Assembly (NCBI GenBank): GCA_947095535.1
Contig: OX352774.1
Location: 32,194,496 to 32,258,495, forward strand
From: Poecilobothrus nobilitatus
Taxonomy: Eukaryota > Arthropoda > Insecta > Diptera > Dolichopodidae
DNA: 64,000 nucleotides
Direction of reading: 5' to 3'
This document shows, one piece after another, positions 53,301 through 64,000 of the stretch. Under the pieces are notes generated by a model that worked only from the letters and a program-made list of their open reading frames with translations, did not search any database and had not been told where the DNA came from. The number at the start of each line of letters is the position of its first letter. The first letter of the stretch is position 1. Position numbers and translations under genes: made by a program.

Positions 53301-56122
53301 TGTAAGATGGCTATACTGAATATTTATCATTTAAAAAGAAAAAAATGAAAGTTGGTTGGTAAATCATTGAGTAAAATGGTTTTAAATGACTGTCATTTAC
53401 AGATTAAATATTATGATATGTAAGAATTTATTTCATATAAAATATTAGAAATAAAAAAAAAAAAAAAATAAAATAGAATAGAATCGAACTTGTGAACTAA
53501 ACACTTCTCAAGTTTAAGAAGCGGCCACTCTACCACTGCACCAAACTCCCCACTGAAGTTTTGAGGTTTATATTCAATTTTATTGTGAAATTTCTATTTC
53601 CCACCATGCAAAAAATATATTTTAAAATTTTTTTTATGTTTTAAGAAAAAAAACAAAAAGCAAAAACAACAAAACAAAATTTAAAATTCAACGGAATAAA
53701 AGAGCGTCGTTTTTGAATATGTATATTATAGGTATAGATTATACATATTATATGATACATATGTATATACTTTACATGGGTTTTTTATAAAAATGGAAAA
53801 TTATTAATGAAAATTAGAAAATTTTGGAAAAATATTAATTTTGTAAGATGGCTATACTGAATATTTATCATTTAAAAAGAAAAAAATGAAAGTTGGTTGG
53901 TAAATCATTGAGTAAAATGGTTTTAAATGACTGTCATTTACAGATTAAATATTATGATATGTAAGAATTTATTTCATATAAAATATTAGAAATAAAAAAA
54001 AAAAAAAAAAAAATAGAATAGAATCGAACTTGTGAACTAAACACTTCTCAAGTTTAAGAAGCGGCCACTCTACCACTGCACCAAACTCCCCACTGAAGTT
54101 TTGAGGTTTATATTCAATTTTATTGTGAAATTTCTATTTCCCACCATGCAAAAAATATATTTTAAAATTTTTTTTATGTTTTAAGAAAAAAAACAAAAAG
54201 CAAAAACAACAAAACAAAATTTAAAATTCAACGGAATAAAAGAGCGTCGTTTTTGAATATGTATATTATAGGTATAGATTATACATATTATATGATACAT
54301 ATGTATATACTTTACATGGGTTTTTTATAAAAATGGAAAATTATTAATGAAAATTAGAAAATTTTGGAAAAATATTAATTTTGTAAGATGGCTATACTGA
54401 ATATTTATCATTTAAAAAGAAAAAAATGAAAGTTGGTTGGTAAATCATTGAGTAAAATGGTTTTAAATGACTGTCATTTACAGATTAAATATTATGATAT
54501 GTAAGAATTTATTTCATATAAAATATTAGAAATAAAAAAAAAAAAAAAAAAAATAGAATAGAATCGAACTTGTGAACTAAACACTTCTCAAGTATAAGAA
54601 GCGGCCACTCTACCACTGCACCAAACTCCCCACTGAAGTTTTGAGGTTTATATTCAATTTTATTGTGAAATTTCTATTTCCCACCATGCAAAAAATATAT
54701 TTTAAAATTTTTTTTATGTTTTAAGAAAAAAAACAAAAAGCAAAAACAACAAAACAAAATTTAAAATTCAACGGAATAAAAGAGCGTCGTTTTTGAATAT
54801 GTATATTATAGGTATAGATTATACATATTATATGATACATATGTATATACTTTACATGGGTTTTTTATAAAAATGGAAAATTATTAATGAAAATTAGAAA
54901 ATTTTGGAAAAATATTAATTTTGTAAGATGGCTATACTGAATATTTATCATTTAAAAAGAAAAAAATGAAAGTTGGTTGGTAAATCATTGAGTAAAATGG
55001 TTTTAAATGACTGTCATTTACAGATTAAATATTATGATGATATGTAAGAATTTATTTCATATAAAATATTAGAAATAAAAAAAAAAAAAAAAAAAATAGA
55101 ATAGAATCGAACTTGTGAACTAAACACTTCTCAAGTTTAAGAAGCGGCCACTCTACCACTGCACCAAACTCCCCACTGAAGTTTTGAGGTTTATATTCAA
55201 TTTTATTGTGAAATTTCTATTTCCCACCATGCAAAAAATATATTTTAAAATTTTTTTTATGTTTTAAGAAAAAAAACAAAAAGCAAAAACAACAAAACAA
55301 AATTTAAAATTCAACGGAATAAAAGAGCGTTGTTTTTGAATATGTATATTATAGGTATAGATTATACATATTATATGATACATATGTATATACTTTACAT
55401 GGGTTTTTTATTAAAATGGAAAATTATTAATGAAAATTAGAAAATTTTGGAAAAATATTAATTTTGTAAGATGGCTATACTGAATATTTATCATTTAAAA
55501 AGAAAAAAATGAAAGTTGGTTGGTAAATCATTGAGTAAAATGGTTTTAAATGACTGTCATTTACAGATTAAATATTATGATATGTAAGTATTTATTTCAT
55601 ATAAAATATTAGAAATAAAAAAAAAAAAAAAAAAAATAGAATAGAATCGAACTTGTGAACTAAACACTTCTCAAGTTTAAGAAGCGGCCACTCTACCACT
55701 GCACCAAACTCCCCACTGAAGTTTTGAGGTTTATATTCAATTTTATTGTGAAATTTCTATTTCCCACCATGCAAAAAATATATTTTAAAATTTTTTTTAT
55801 GTTTTAAGAAAAAAAAACAAAAAGCAAAAACAACAAAACAAAATTTAAAATTCAACGGAATAAAAGAGCGTCGTTTTTGAATATGTATATTATAGGTATA
55901 GATTATACATATTATATGATACATATGTATATACTTTACATGGGTTTTTTATAAAAATGGAAAATTATTAATGAAAATTAGAAAATTTTGGAAAAATATT
56001 AATTTTGTAAGATGGCTATACTGAATATTTATCATTTAAAAAGAAAAAAATGAAAGTTGGTTGGTAAATCATTGAGTAAAATGGTTTTAAATGACTGTCA
56101 TTTACAGATTAAATATTATGAT
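38350..56122. repeat. Satellite array: 33 head-to-tail monomers of about 540 bp
   Basis: The same 540-base text repeats with landmark TAGAATAGAATCGAAC starting at 38354, 38895, 39435, 39975, 40515, 41054 and so on to 55096 and 55636. There are 32 complete units and a last one that stops at 56122, about 50 bases short. Spacing is 539-541 bp except one of 543 bp. Each unit ends in an A tract, usually 20 A, then a tRNA-like segment on the minus strand, then AT-rich DNA. Units are almost identical. Differences are a recurrent G/A site (CCCCGCTG or CCCCACTG), A-tract length, and a few private changes. Private changes cluster in the last units: an ATG insertion near 55036, a C-to-T and an A-to-T near 55331 and 55412, and an extra A near 55817. 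This homogeneous centre with a divergent edge is what unequal exchange in satellite DNA leaves. Confidence 0.98.
38875..38978 (-). ncRNA. tRNA-like Pol III unit, representative of one in every satellite monomer
   Basis: On the minus strand of each monomer, GGGGAGTTTGG leads into an A-box match TGGTGCAGTGG (38964-38954) within GGTGCAGTGGTAGAGTGG. An anticodon-arm-like hairpin CTTCT...AGAAG with an 8-base loop follows. Next come a B-box match AGTTCGATTC (38911-38902), ATTCTA, and a tract of 20 T (38894-38875) that would act as a Pol III terminator. A and B boxes are about 43 bases apart. Predicted transcripts are roughly 85-95 nt. Acceptor and T stems do not pair, so this is not a functional tRNA; the head looks most like tRNA-Gly by eye. 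Whether it is transcribed cannot be told from sequence. Confidence 0.5.
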
Positions 56123-59100
56123 TTAAAAATATTTTCACCATAGCATCCAAATTAAAAGTTTTAATTAATTTTCAGCCAGTAAAAAAAAAAACTTTAAATT
56201 CCATTCAAAAATACCTACTATATCTTTTATTAAATTTAATGTTAAATTTTTAATTAAATTTAAATTTAAAACACGATTCATATATACATAGTTTATAACT
56301 CTTATAATAGTAAACTTTGACCTAATAATATAAATTCTCCAGAAAAAAATTTTTAATATTATAATAATAAAAATATTTAACAGCCCAGCAGGCAAACATC
56401 AATAATGAATTAAATGCTCGACACTCAACAATTAAATTCACCACAAAATTCACAATCAAAATATGTTCAATTTAATAAAAAAAAAAAAAAAAAAGACAAA
56501 AAATCTCCACTTGTGAATCAATAACACCCTTTATTTCATTCCGTACTGTCTTTAATTCTCTTGAATATTTAATGTAAGATTTAAACAATAGAAGATTTAA
56601 AACTAAAGAGAGAGAAACATTTTTTCTCTGTTAGTCTGTTATTATATAAAAACAAACAGATTTTATGAGAGTAATTTTAAAAAATTTTTCTTTTCTTTTT
56701 CTCTTCAACTTTTTTAATAAATTATTAAAACATCACTGTATATCCTTGAAACTTTAAAATGAAAAATTTTACCAAAAAAAATAAAACTAAGAATTAAAAA
56801 GAGACAAAAATACTTAAAATGAAAAAGAAACTAAAACATCCAAAAAAAAAAAAAAAGGATAGGAAAAAAAATGACATGACAGTGACAATATCTCGGTTTT
56901 ACACCATTGAAAACCAACACGGACTATCTTAAAAAAAAGGAATTTTTGAAATGAAAACAGATAGAAAAGAAAAAAAAAATGTTTTTCTAATTTTTGTAGG
57001 ACATGCTTTCGCAATTATTCATTTCCCAACATTTTCACAATTAAATTTTTTATACATGTTTGTTTAATTAATTATGTTTGGAAATAAACGAAAAAATTAT
57101 GTTTCATTTATTTATCAAACTCATTATTTTCTTAGTTTTACCATTTTTTTCTTTAACAACTTCCTAGGCTTACTCTTCTATTCAACAATTTTTTTGCACC
57201 TTTACACAAAAAAAAAAAATTGTTGAAGAAGAGTTGGCTGCTTTTTAAAATCTAGCATTTCAAACTATCTCATTTTATAACTATAAAATGTCTTATAATT
57301 AAAAATCTTGAATACTCATATATAGATGTAAACATATTCTGTAAAAAACTTATATAGCTAATTTTGTTTGTGTCGAACTATAAAATATCTTCTAATTAGA
57401 TACTTTGTTTTTACATACATATTTCAATAAAAATGCAACTAAAATATTGAGGGCTGCCGTCCGAAACTCTTCCTATCCAAATTTTTTATTAAACACAAAT
57501 TTTGATGCCTAATTTTTATGCTTATAGTAAAGTATCTTTAGCGGGTTTCATCTAAAACGATTATTCTTGTATAGTCAGCATCCCTCATCTTAAAGGAAAA
57601 GGGTTCAAAACTTTTGAAATATTATTACAGTTCTTGTAGTACGGTTCCTGTTCAAAATTTAGAAAAAAAAGATGTTTTTATTTATTTTGATATCAGTGTG
57701 TTGTTTCAAAAAACTAATTTATGCGTTTACCGTGATATTCAAATTAAAAAAATATCTATCAAATACAGATTCTTTGACCTAATCTATAAATTTTATGACA
57801 TGAATATGTAGAGTAAATAAGAAAAGATGAGATTAACTGAATATAATATTATGGTTTTACCTACAGTTAATGTGCAATAACACTATAATAGTTTAAAGCA
57901 AAAAATTTGTTAATTGAACTATAAACAAAATTTAACTACAATCCTATTAAAATGAGGATATTTCAACACACAATAATATAATATGGAATAAACACAATTA
58001 ATGGTCATTGTACCTTTTTTGTGTACATACGTCAAATATATTGTAAAGAAATGATTTTACATTGTTCTTATTCCTTTTTTCTTTTTAAGAATTTTTGGGT
58101 TTGAATAATTTGTATACCGCAGTATTGGGTTCTGATTTTATTACTTTTAATAAAGTCTTCATCTTCTAAATTAAAAATGACAGAATAAAAAATGAAATAA
58201 AAATTATTATAATCACTGAATACAAAAAAACTTACATCTTTCTAGATAGTATTATATTTGATAAATATTACGCTCAAAACGGTACAATATAAGGCAACTT
58301 CAATCGGTTTTAATATAACATATTTTGATAATTTATACTGTAAAGTGTAAATTAAAAAATCATGAATGAAAATTTTCTTTCATTCTAATATATTGATAAA
58401 AGTTTGATATAATTATTAAGTTTGCTGTACACTAATTGACATGCTGTCAATTATATTGTTAAATAATTGAACAACAATAATTTAAGTTAAAGGGCAAAAT
58501 GACATAAATTTTCGGCAAATTGGTCTTTTTCATTTTTATTTTGGGGCGTTAATTCATTATGAATTATGAGACAAAAATTTTTTGGGGGCATTTTTGGGGC
58601 ATTTTATCATTTTTATAATTCATAATTAAAGCCAAAAAAAAAAAGCTAAATTGGCGACTTTATTTCATAATTATTTTCACCAAACTTATATAGAAACCTG
58701 TATATATGAACATACTTTAGTATAGATTTTAGAGTTGGATTCAAAATCATGTTTATCTCTTTTTTTTTAGAATATATGTATGAGATTCTGAATTAGGAGG
58801 GATTTTAAAGTTGGATTCAAAATCATGATTGCCGTTTTTTCCAGAATATTTTATATACTGGTTATTATTAATTATTTTATATATGTGGTTAAAAAAAAAA
58901 TTGAATTAGCATAAAAATATTAAATTTTTTCTCATTTTCCTTATTTTTTCCAAATATTTTTCTTAGAATAAAGCATTTTATAGATGGTTGCAAAATTAGG
59001 ATTTTGTATATATTCTGGAAAAAGTGTATAATCCTGATTTTGTATCCAACTCTAAAACCTCTGCAAATTCAAAATCGCGGATATACACTTATAAAAATAT

Positions 59101-62100
59101 TTTGGAAAAAGAAAATATCCTGATTTCGACCTATAGTAAAGTACGTCTATGCATACAAATTAGCTCTACAAATTTTTCTGTTTTTGACCAACGCACGCTT
59201 ACTACTTCTGTTCTGGAAGCGTACAATGGCGTTCTAGGTCGCAAATTTAAAAAAAAAATGGAAAATATTTTAAGTTTTTAAAAGTTCTTCAAGGGGACCC
59301 CTTATAAAAAGCAAAGATATTTTTCAACTGATTATGAATTGAAAAATAATAATTGAAAAAACTGGGGTCTTTTTTCATTTTTATTTTCGGACCATAATTC
59401 ATAATGAATTAAAGCCACAAATTTTAACTCCAAAATGTTATAGCCTTTTTTCATTTTTGTTTTGGGATCATAATTCGTGGGGTGTAGATTCACACAGCTG
59501 TTAAATTTCATATCAATTGCAATCTTTGTCTATATAAAAATTGACAATATAATTGGCAACATATTGCTTTAGGTATTATAAAAATTATAATACCTATCCA
59601 TATTGTGCACAAGTTTTTTTTATTAAATTATATTAGGAGTGCATAAAATATAATGACAATTTAGAAATCAATTCAAAATAAACACCTATAGCGCACTTTA
59701 CTCATAAAAAAGTATATCTAAAATTTTCAATCAACTCATAGATACAAAAAGAAAATAATTTAATAATATTCAACTTGATAATGAAGAAATATAAATCTTT
59801 TTCTTTTGCTTTCATCATCCTTTCACAAAACAACTCAAACAAACAGCACAAAACAAGAAAACTACCTCACCCTTAGTTTCTATCTGATTAGAGTAACCTT
59901 TTGTTCAATGAATTGATTTAAAAAAAAAAAATGTATAGACCCTTTTAGTATTTTCGTTGTTCTTTTGAAAAACCCAAAACTGCACTGAACATACGCGTTA
60001 AGTTGTGTAATTATTAAAAGAAACAACAAGACATTGATAAAATTAGATTCTTTGGGACTGTTGAATACTTTAATATCTGACAACTTGTTTAGCAGAACAA
60101 AGATAACGGAAGAACTGTTGTCAATAACAATGATAACCAAGTTAAAAGAAAAAAAAAGAACGGTAAAAATTTTCTTTTCAAAAGGCTTCCTTTTTACGTA
60201 ACCAGTTAAGGGTGAAGGTAAAAGTTCCCATCAGCATTAATTTAATTTTTAATTTTCTAGGTAAAAAAAGATTAAAAATTCATTAGCTACATAATTTTTA
60301 GGTAAAAATTATTTTAAAATAATATAATTTTTTTTGGGTATACGAAAGGAAATTTTTTGTTAAACGGATGAAAAGAATTCTGATTTTGAAAAATTAAGGG
60401 ACACAAAATTATTAAAATATTCTTTATTATCAAAGTTTATATAAACATTCTGGATCCAAGTAGAGCTGAAAAAGTGTTTTTTTTTTTACATAATAACGAA
60501 ATACAAAAATTAATATGAATATCAATTCGGAATTCGGTTACAAAAAATTAAAAAGAAAATTTCTTTTAAAAGACAGGATGCTGTAAAAGCATAGAAGAAG
60601 AGATAGTTTAACAAATAAATTAGAAACACCACGTGGAAATGAAGAATATAAAAATATGAAGAAATACAATGGCACTATGCCTAGGTAGTAAATAGCAATT
60701 AAACAAATTATTGTTAGTTCTAATCTTTAAAATCAAAATTGAAAAAGATTTTATTCTTTAAAAAGTAACTGTGATATACATTTAAAAAATGATATCTTAT
60801 AACTTCTTTGTTAAATACCATATACAACAAAAGCGTACAAAATATTTTGAAAAGGACAATGAAAATATAGGTCGCTTATAACACAATTTGAACAAATATA
60901 ATGTCCTACTTTTATTTTTTTGCATATCAACTTTGCAAAATTTACTATATTATGTTCGGGTACCTAAAATTAGATCCTCGATTCTAAAATATTCAGATTT
61001 GTCCATTGATTCTCAACTTTATTCTACCTCAAATATTTTAACTACAAGCTCTTCGGAAATGGAGACTGAAAAATTTTGCAAAATCTTCTTTTCACAATTT
61101 TTTACATTTATAAACCTTAAAATGGCTGCTGTTGTTGTTGTCAGATTAAAAAAATATTCAGTACAACCAGAATTATAATCATTTAATATAGTGCTTTTTT
61201 TAACTTTTAGGTGGCTTTTGCGAATCAACAACCGTTTGTATTAATTAAAATAGTTATTCTGGTATAATAATTACCTTTTCACTACACTGATGTATCTGTG
61301 TATTTTTCAGTTCTTTATGTCAGATGGTATAGAATATTGTTGTATGCAGACAGATGAAGAAACAGATAAACAGATTGAAACTATGATAAGCAAATTGAAA
61401 AATTTTAGAAAAACATGCCAAAAGTAAAAAAAATTTCAAAATTTTCTAAAATAAACAAAAAAAAATAAATAGGAAATAGTAATAAATGTTTTCATATCCG
61501 GAAATGTTGATTACTAATAAGCGTTATATTGTTACATTACTCACATTTTTTTTTTTTTCTTTTTTCCTCAAAATTATAAATTATTTAAATTAGCATATCC
61601 TCATATACAACACATATATATTTTATCACTATGAATATATATATTTTGAGTATTAATACATCTATAAGACTTAAAAAGTTTTTTTTTTTTAAAAGGATAA
61701 TACAATAAATAGACAAAACGTTACCTTTAATATATAAATTACTTATTACTTATTACTAAACCAAAATTTTATTAGGTAGTTCACATAAAGGATTTGTAAT
61801 ATAAATGAAAGTATAATATGAACGAGATGATTATAATTTATTATTATTACTATACAATTATATTTTATGAAGTATATAATGTTCTAATAAGAACGTAAGC
61901 CACAATGAAAACTCAAGTTTTAAATGTAAGTAATGTAACATAATATTGGGGAATTTTATGTTGAATACTGAAATGAATTTGTTTTGATTATTTTAAAAAA
62001 TAATGTTAATGTCTCAATCACTGTGCGTTTTTAATAACTGAGATTTTTTTTTTGATTTAAATTGGAAATTAAAATTAAGAATCTTGAAATTTAAATATAA

Positions 62101-62129
62101 TTTGTAATGCAGTAAAATATAATGTAAAA
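56123..62129. other. AT-rich region right of the satellite, no gene seen
   Basis: I found no splice-supported frame or recognisable domain. Short open frames (for example 56165-56395 and 59024-59281) have compositions dictated by AT content. The segment 58500-59480 contains dispersed-repeat units, listed separately; elsewhere there are only homopolymer tracts and TA runs. Upstream exons of the RASD-like gene could be hidden here but cannot be recognised. Confidence 0.5.
58500..59480. repeat. Degenerate repeat cluster with direct and inverted units
   Basis: Two tandem units resembling the 10376-10505 repeat occur near 58715-58860 (GATTCTGAATTAGGAGGGAT, then TTAAAGTTGGATTCAAAATC). An inverted partner lies near 59027-59062 (CCTGATTTTGTATCCAACTC). 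Outside them, three diverged copies of a block containing TTTTCATTTTTATTTT followed by CATAATTCATAATGAATT lie near 58525-58570, 59370-59425 and 59448-59480. The arrangement suggests a degraded foldback-type element with no coding capacity. Confidence 0.45.
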
Positions 62130-63190
62130 AGCTAATCTGTCCTGTGGTTCTTATTAAAATTATACAAAGCTTAGAAGCTCAAAGTTTCTGTAAATGGCAC
62201 ATTCTCAGATTGCTACAAAATTGAAGCTAGTGTCCCCCAGGGTTCAGTTTTGGGACCAATTCTTTACAATATATTTACATCAGATATCCCTCCTCTGTCA
62301 AACTCACTTGCTTCGATTTTCGCTCACGACACTGCAATTTATTCTGTCTGTTATTTCGAAAACAAGTGCTATTTTTCTTCAACAGGAAAAGAAAACCTTG
62401 CTTTTTAACTACAACGTCACTAAAAATGAAAAATACTGAAAGTAAATGGGCCGATTCCATAAAATATCTTGGTGTAACTTTTACCACTTTAGATAAGGTA
62501 AATAAATATAGGTACACGAATATTATATCCGTTCATTTGCAGAAATTCCAATTTGTCGTCTGAAAATAAATTATTAATTATAAAGACCATATTTCAGCCA
62601 GACCATATATATGCTACTACGCAGCACCTATCTGGATAGATAGCGCTGCATCTCATATAAAAAAACGTCAAATAGCACAAAACAAACTTTTAAAGATGAT
62701 GTTAAATCTCCCTTTCTCTTATTCGACACTAATACTTCACAATAAGGTCAACATTAACAACATGACAGATCAAAATTATAAATATTAACAGTAAGTTCAA
62801 TTCAAAAAACAGATTTTCGAAAAATGGTTTAATTCAAAGTCTCAACTAATTATTTAACTTAAAAAATAATAAGTGTAAGTTAGGGTAATTAATAGTTTTA
62901 AGTTAGACTATCTAGACTATTAATTAATTTATAAAACTATTATTTACTAGTTATAAATTTTATCTATAATTTTCATATAGGATTTTTCTCCCTCTAGTTT
63001 TTCCTAAAACAAAAAGATATTAAAAATATAAGAAAATAATCCAATCAATTAAAAAAAATAAGATTATATCTATTAATATTTGTAAAGATTATAAATATCT
63101 GTATATTTATAGATATATTTAAAAATAACTTATGTAAACAAAAATTGTAAATTTAAGGAGTACAGTACAAATAAATAAATAAATAAATAA
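62130..63190 (+). pseudogene. Jockey-like LINE reverse transcriptase, 5'-truncated and frameshifted
   Basis: In one frame from about 62181 the sequence reads KVSVNGTFSDCYKIEA, then SVPQGSVLGPILYNIF, the palm-domain motif of LINE reverse transcriptases. It continues IPPLSNSLASIFAHDTAIYS, the catalytic FADD box with one Asp replaced by His. That frame ends at a TAA near 62406. The polypeptide resumes in a different frame with ADSIKYLGVTF (near 62450-62482), a conserved KYLGV motif. After further stops it reads YYAAPIWIDSAASHIKKRQI and then AQNKLLKMMLNLP (near 62615-62715), the usual C-terminal thumb-region text. An AT-rich 3' part ends in an (AAAT)n tail near 63170-63190. The endonuclease and ORF1 are absent. 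It is inactive. Confidence 0.85.
63170..63190 (+). repeat. (AAAT)n tail of the LINE
   Basis: About five AAAT units ending the LINE fragment, as expected for the simple-repeat 3' tail of a target-primed insertion. Confidence 0.8.
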
Positions 63191-64000
63191 TGCAGTAATG
63201 TAGTAAAAAAATAACTCCATCGATCCAGAAAATATTGAATCAAAAGTTAAGTTTAGTATAATTTTTTATCCATATTTTTTTTGATTATATAATCAATTTA
63301 TTTTATTATTAATTAAACTGTTAATTGATTTTTATAATTGTTTTCTATATAGTGTGGCCTAAATAAATGTTTTATATCACTTATCTATATTATCACTCTA
63401 GACTTTTTTAAACTTTGTATTAGCGTTTCAATGGCTACTAGAATGTCTTTCACTATGGCTTCCAATGATTACCAATAGAAATTAAACAATATTCATTTAT
63501 TTCTATCATAAGAAATTTTTAAATTTATATTAGCCCTAGAAAAAAGGGAGGTATAATTAGAAATTTGTGCACTATAATGTTGCGCTCATTTCGGTTTCCA
63601 ACTTTATTCCTTCGTAAATTTTGGCGATCGAACATCAGCTGCTTATGTCTATTTTAAATAAGTTGTCCATTGACTAGGTATGAAAGAGGTTAAGGTTTCT
63701 TGGTGTCTTTTTAAGATCTACATCTTCCGCAGCAAGAAAACAAAAAAAAAACTTCTATTTTAAACTTCTATCCTCTAGTTGAATTTGTATGAAATTTCCA
63801 TTTAATTTTAAATAGAAATTACTTTTAAGATTGATATGCCGAACCAATTCTTCATTACATTTTTATATAAAAGATTTTCATTTGTTATTTATTCTGTTAA
63901 TATATCATGTACCTAACCATTAAGGACCCCCTGTAATTATAATATATTTTCCTATGGCAGGTCTTGAATGGATTACAATGTATATAGATTTCGATAAGAG
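63191..64000. other. AT-rich DNA, no gene seen
   Basis: No supported coding or RNA feature. TTCTTGGTGTCTTT near 63692-63705 recurs on the minus strand at 13863-13887, hinting at an unrecognised dispersed repeat. Confidence 0.4.

Noticed and set aside
38350..56122. CRISPR-like array
   Set aside because: Units are about 540 bp with no short direct repeats and unique spacers, in a eukaryotic genome; it is a satellite.
62194..62563. Overlapping open frames on both strands in the LINE
   Set aside because: Shadow frames of the broken reverse transcriptase; only the frames with PQGSVLGP, KYLGV and the C-terminal text are real relics.

Overview
This is a very AT-rich, gene-poor window of an insect genome, probably a fly. 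The reasons are an intron-split metazoan Ras-family gene, decayed LINEs, tRNA-derived SINEs, a hAT-like element, and a GTCC-run element with a TATACCC...GGGTATA end hairpin, a layout I associate with fly genomes. The species cannot be named from sequence alone. A run of exactly 200 Ns (38150-38349) is a scaffolding gap, so this is an assembled chromosome.

One gene is well supported. On the minus strand, an exon at 22082-22805 and an exon at 5180-5373 join across a 16.7-kb intron. Together they encode the long N-terminal extension and the first part of the GTPase domain (P-loop, switch I, DTSG box) of a RASD-type (Dexras1/Rhes) small G protein. The 3' exons (NKxD box, C-terminus) were not found and probably lie left of the window. 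The 5' end, including the start codon, lies right of 22805. A second, weak candidate is a tiny plus-strand first exon at 37072-37097 with good splice signals, whose second exon runs into a mobile-element fragment at about 37229.

The intron and flanks are a mobile-element graveyard. From left to right: a LINE 3' fragment (1937-2283), a SINE (5551-5793), a small inverted-repeat element (7833-10022) with a 1.58-kb element nested in it (8045-9628), a second SINE family (12110-12300), a hAT-like element with an 8-bp target duplication (15748-16372), a second copy of the first LINE (20110-20400), an inverted copy of the second SINE (25594-25768), a minisatellite (26254-26320), a tRNA-like relic (33179-33250), the inverted partner of the 1.58-kb element (34254-35828), and a jockey-like LINE with a damaged catalytic box (62130-63190).

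The most striking feature is the satellite array at 38350-56122. It holds 33 near-identical monomers of about 540 bp (the last one truncated). Each monomer carries, on the minus strand, a tRNA-like segment with A-box and B-box matches followed at once by a 20-nt T tract. In effect it is a tandem bank of short Pol III-type transcription units. The array starts at the gap, so its true size is unknown. Variation is concentrated near its right edge and in one recurrent G/A site.
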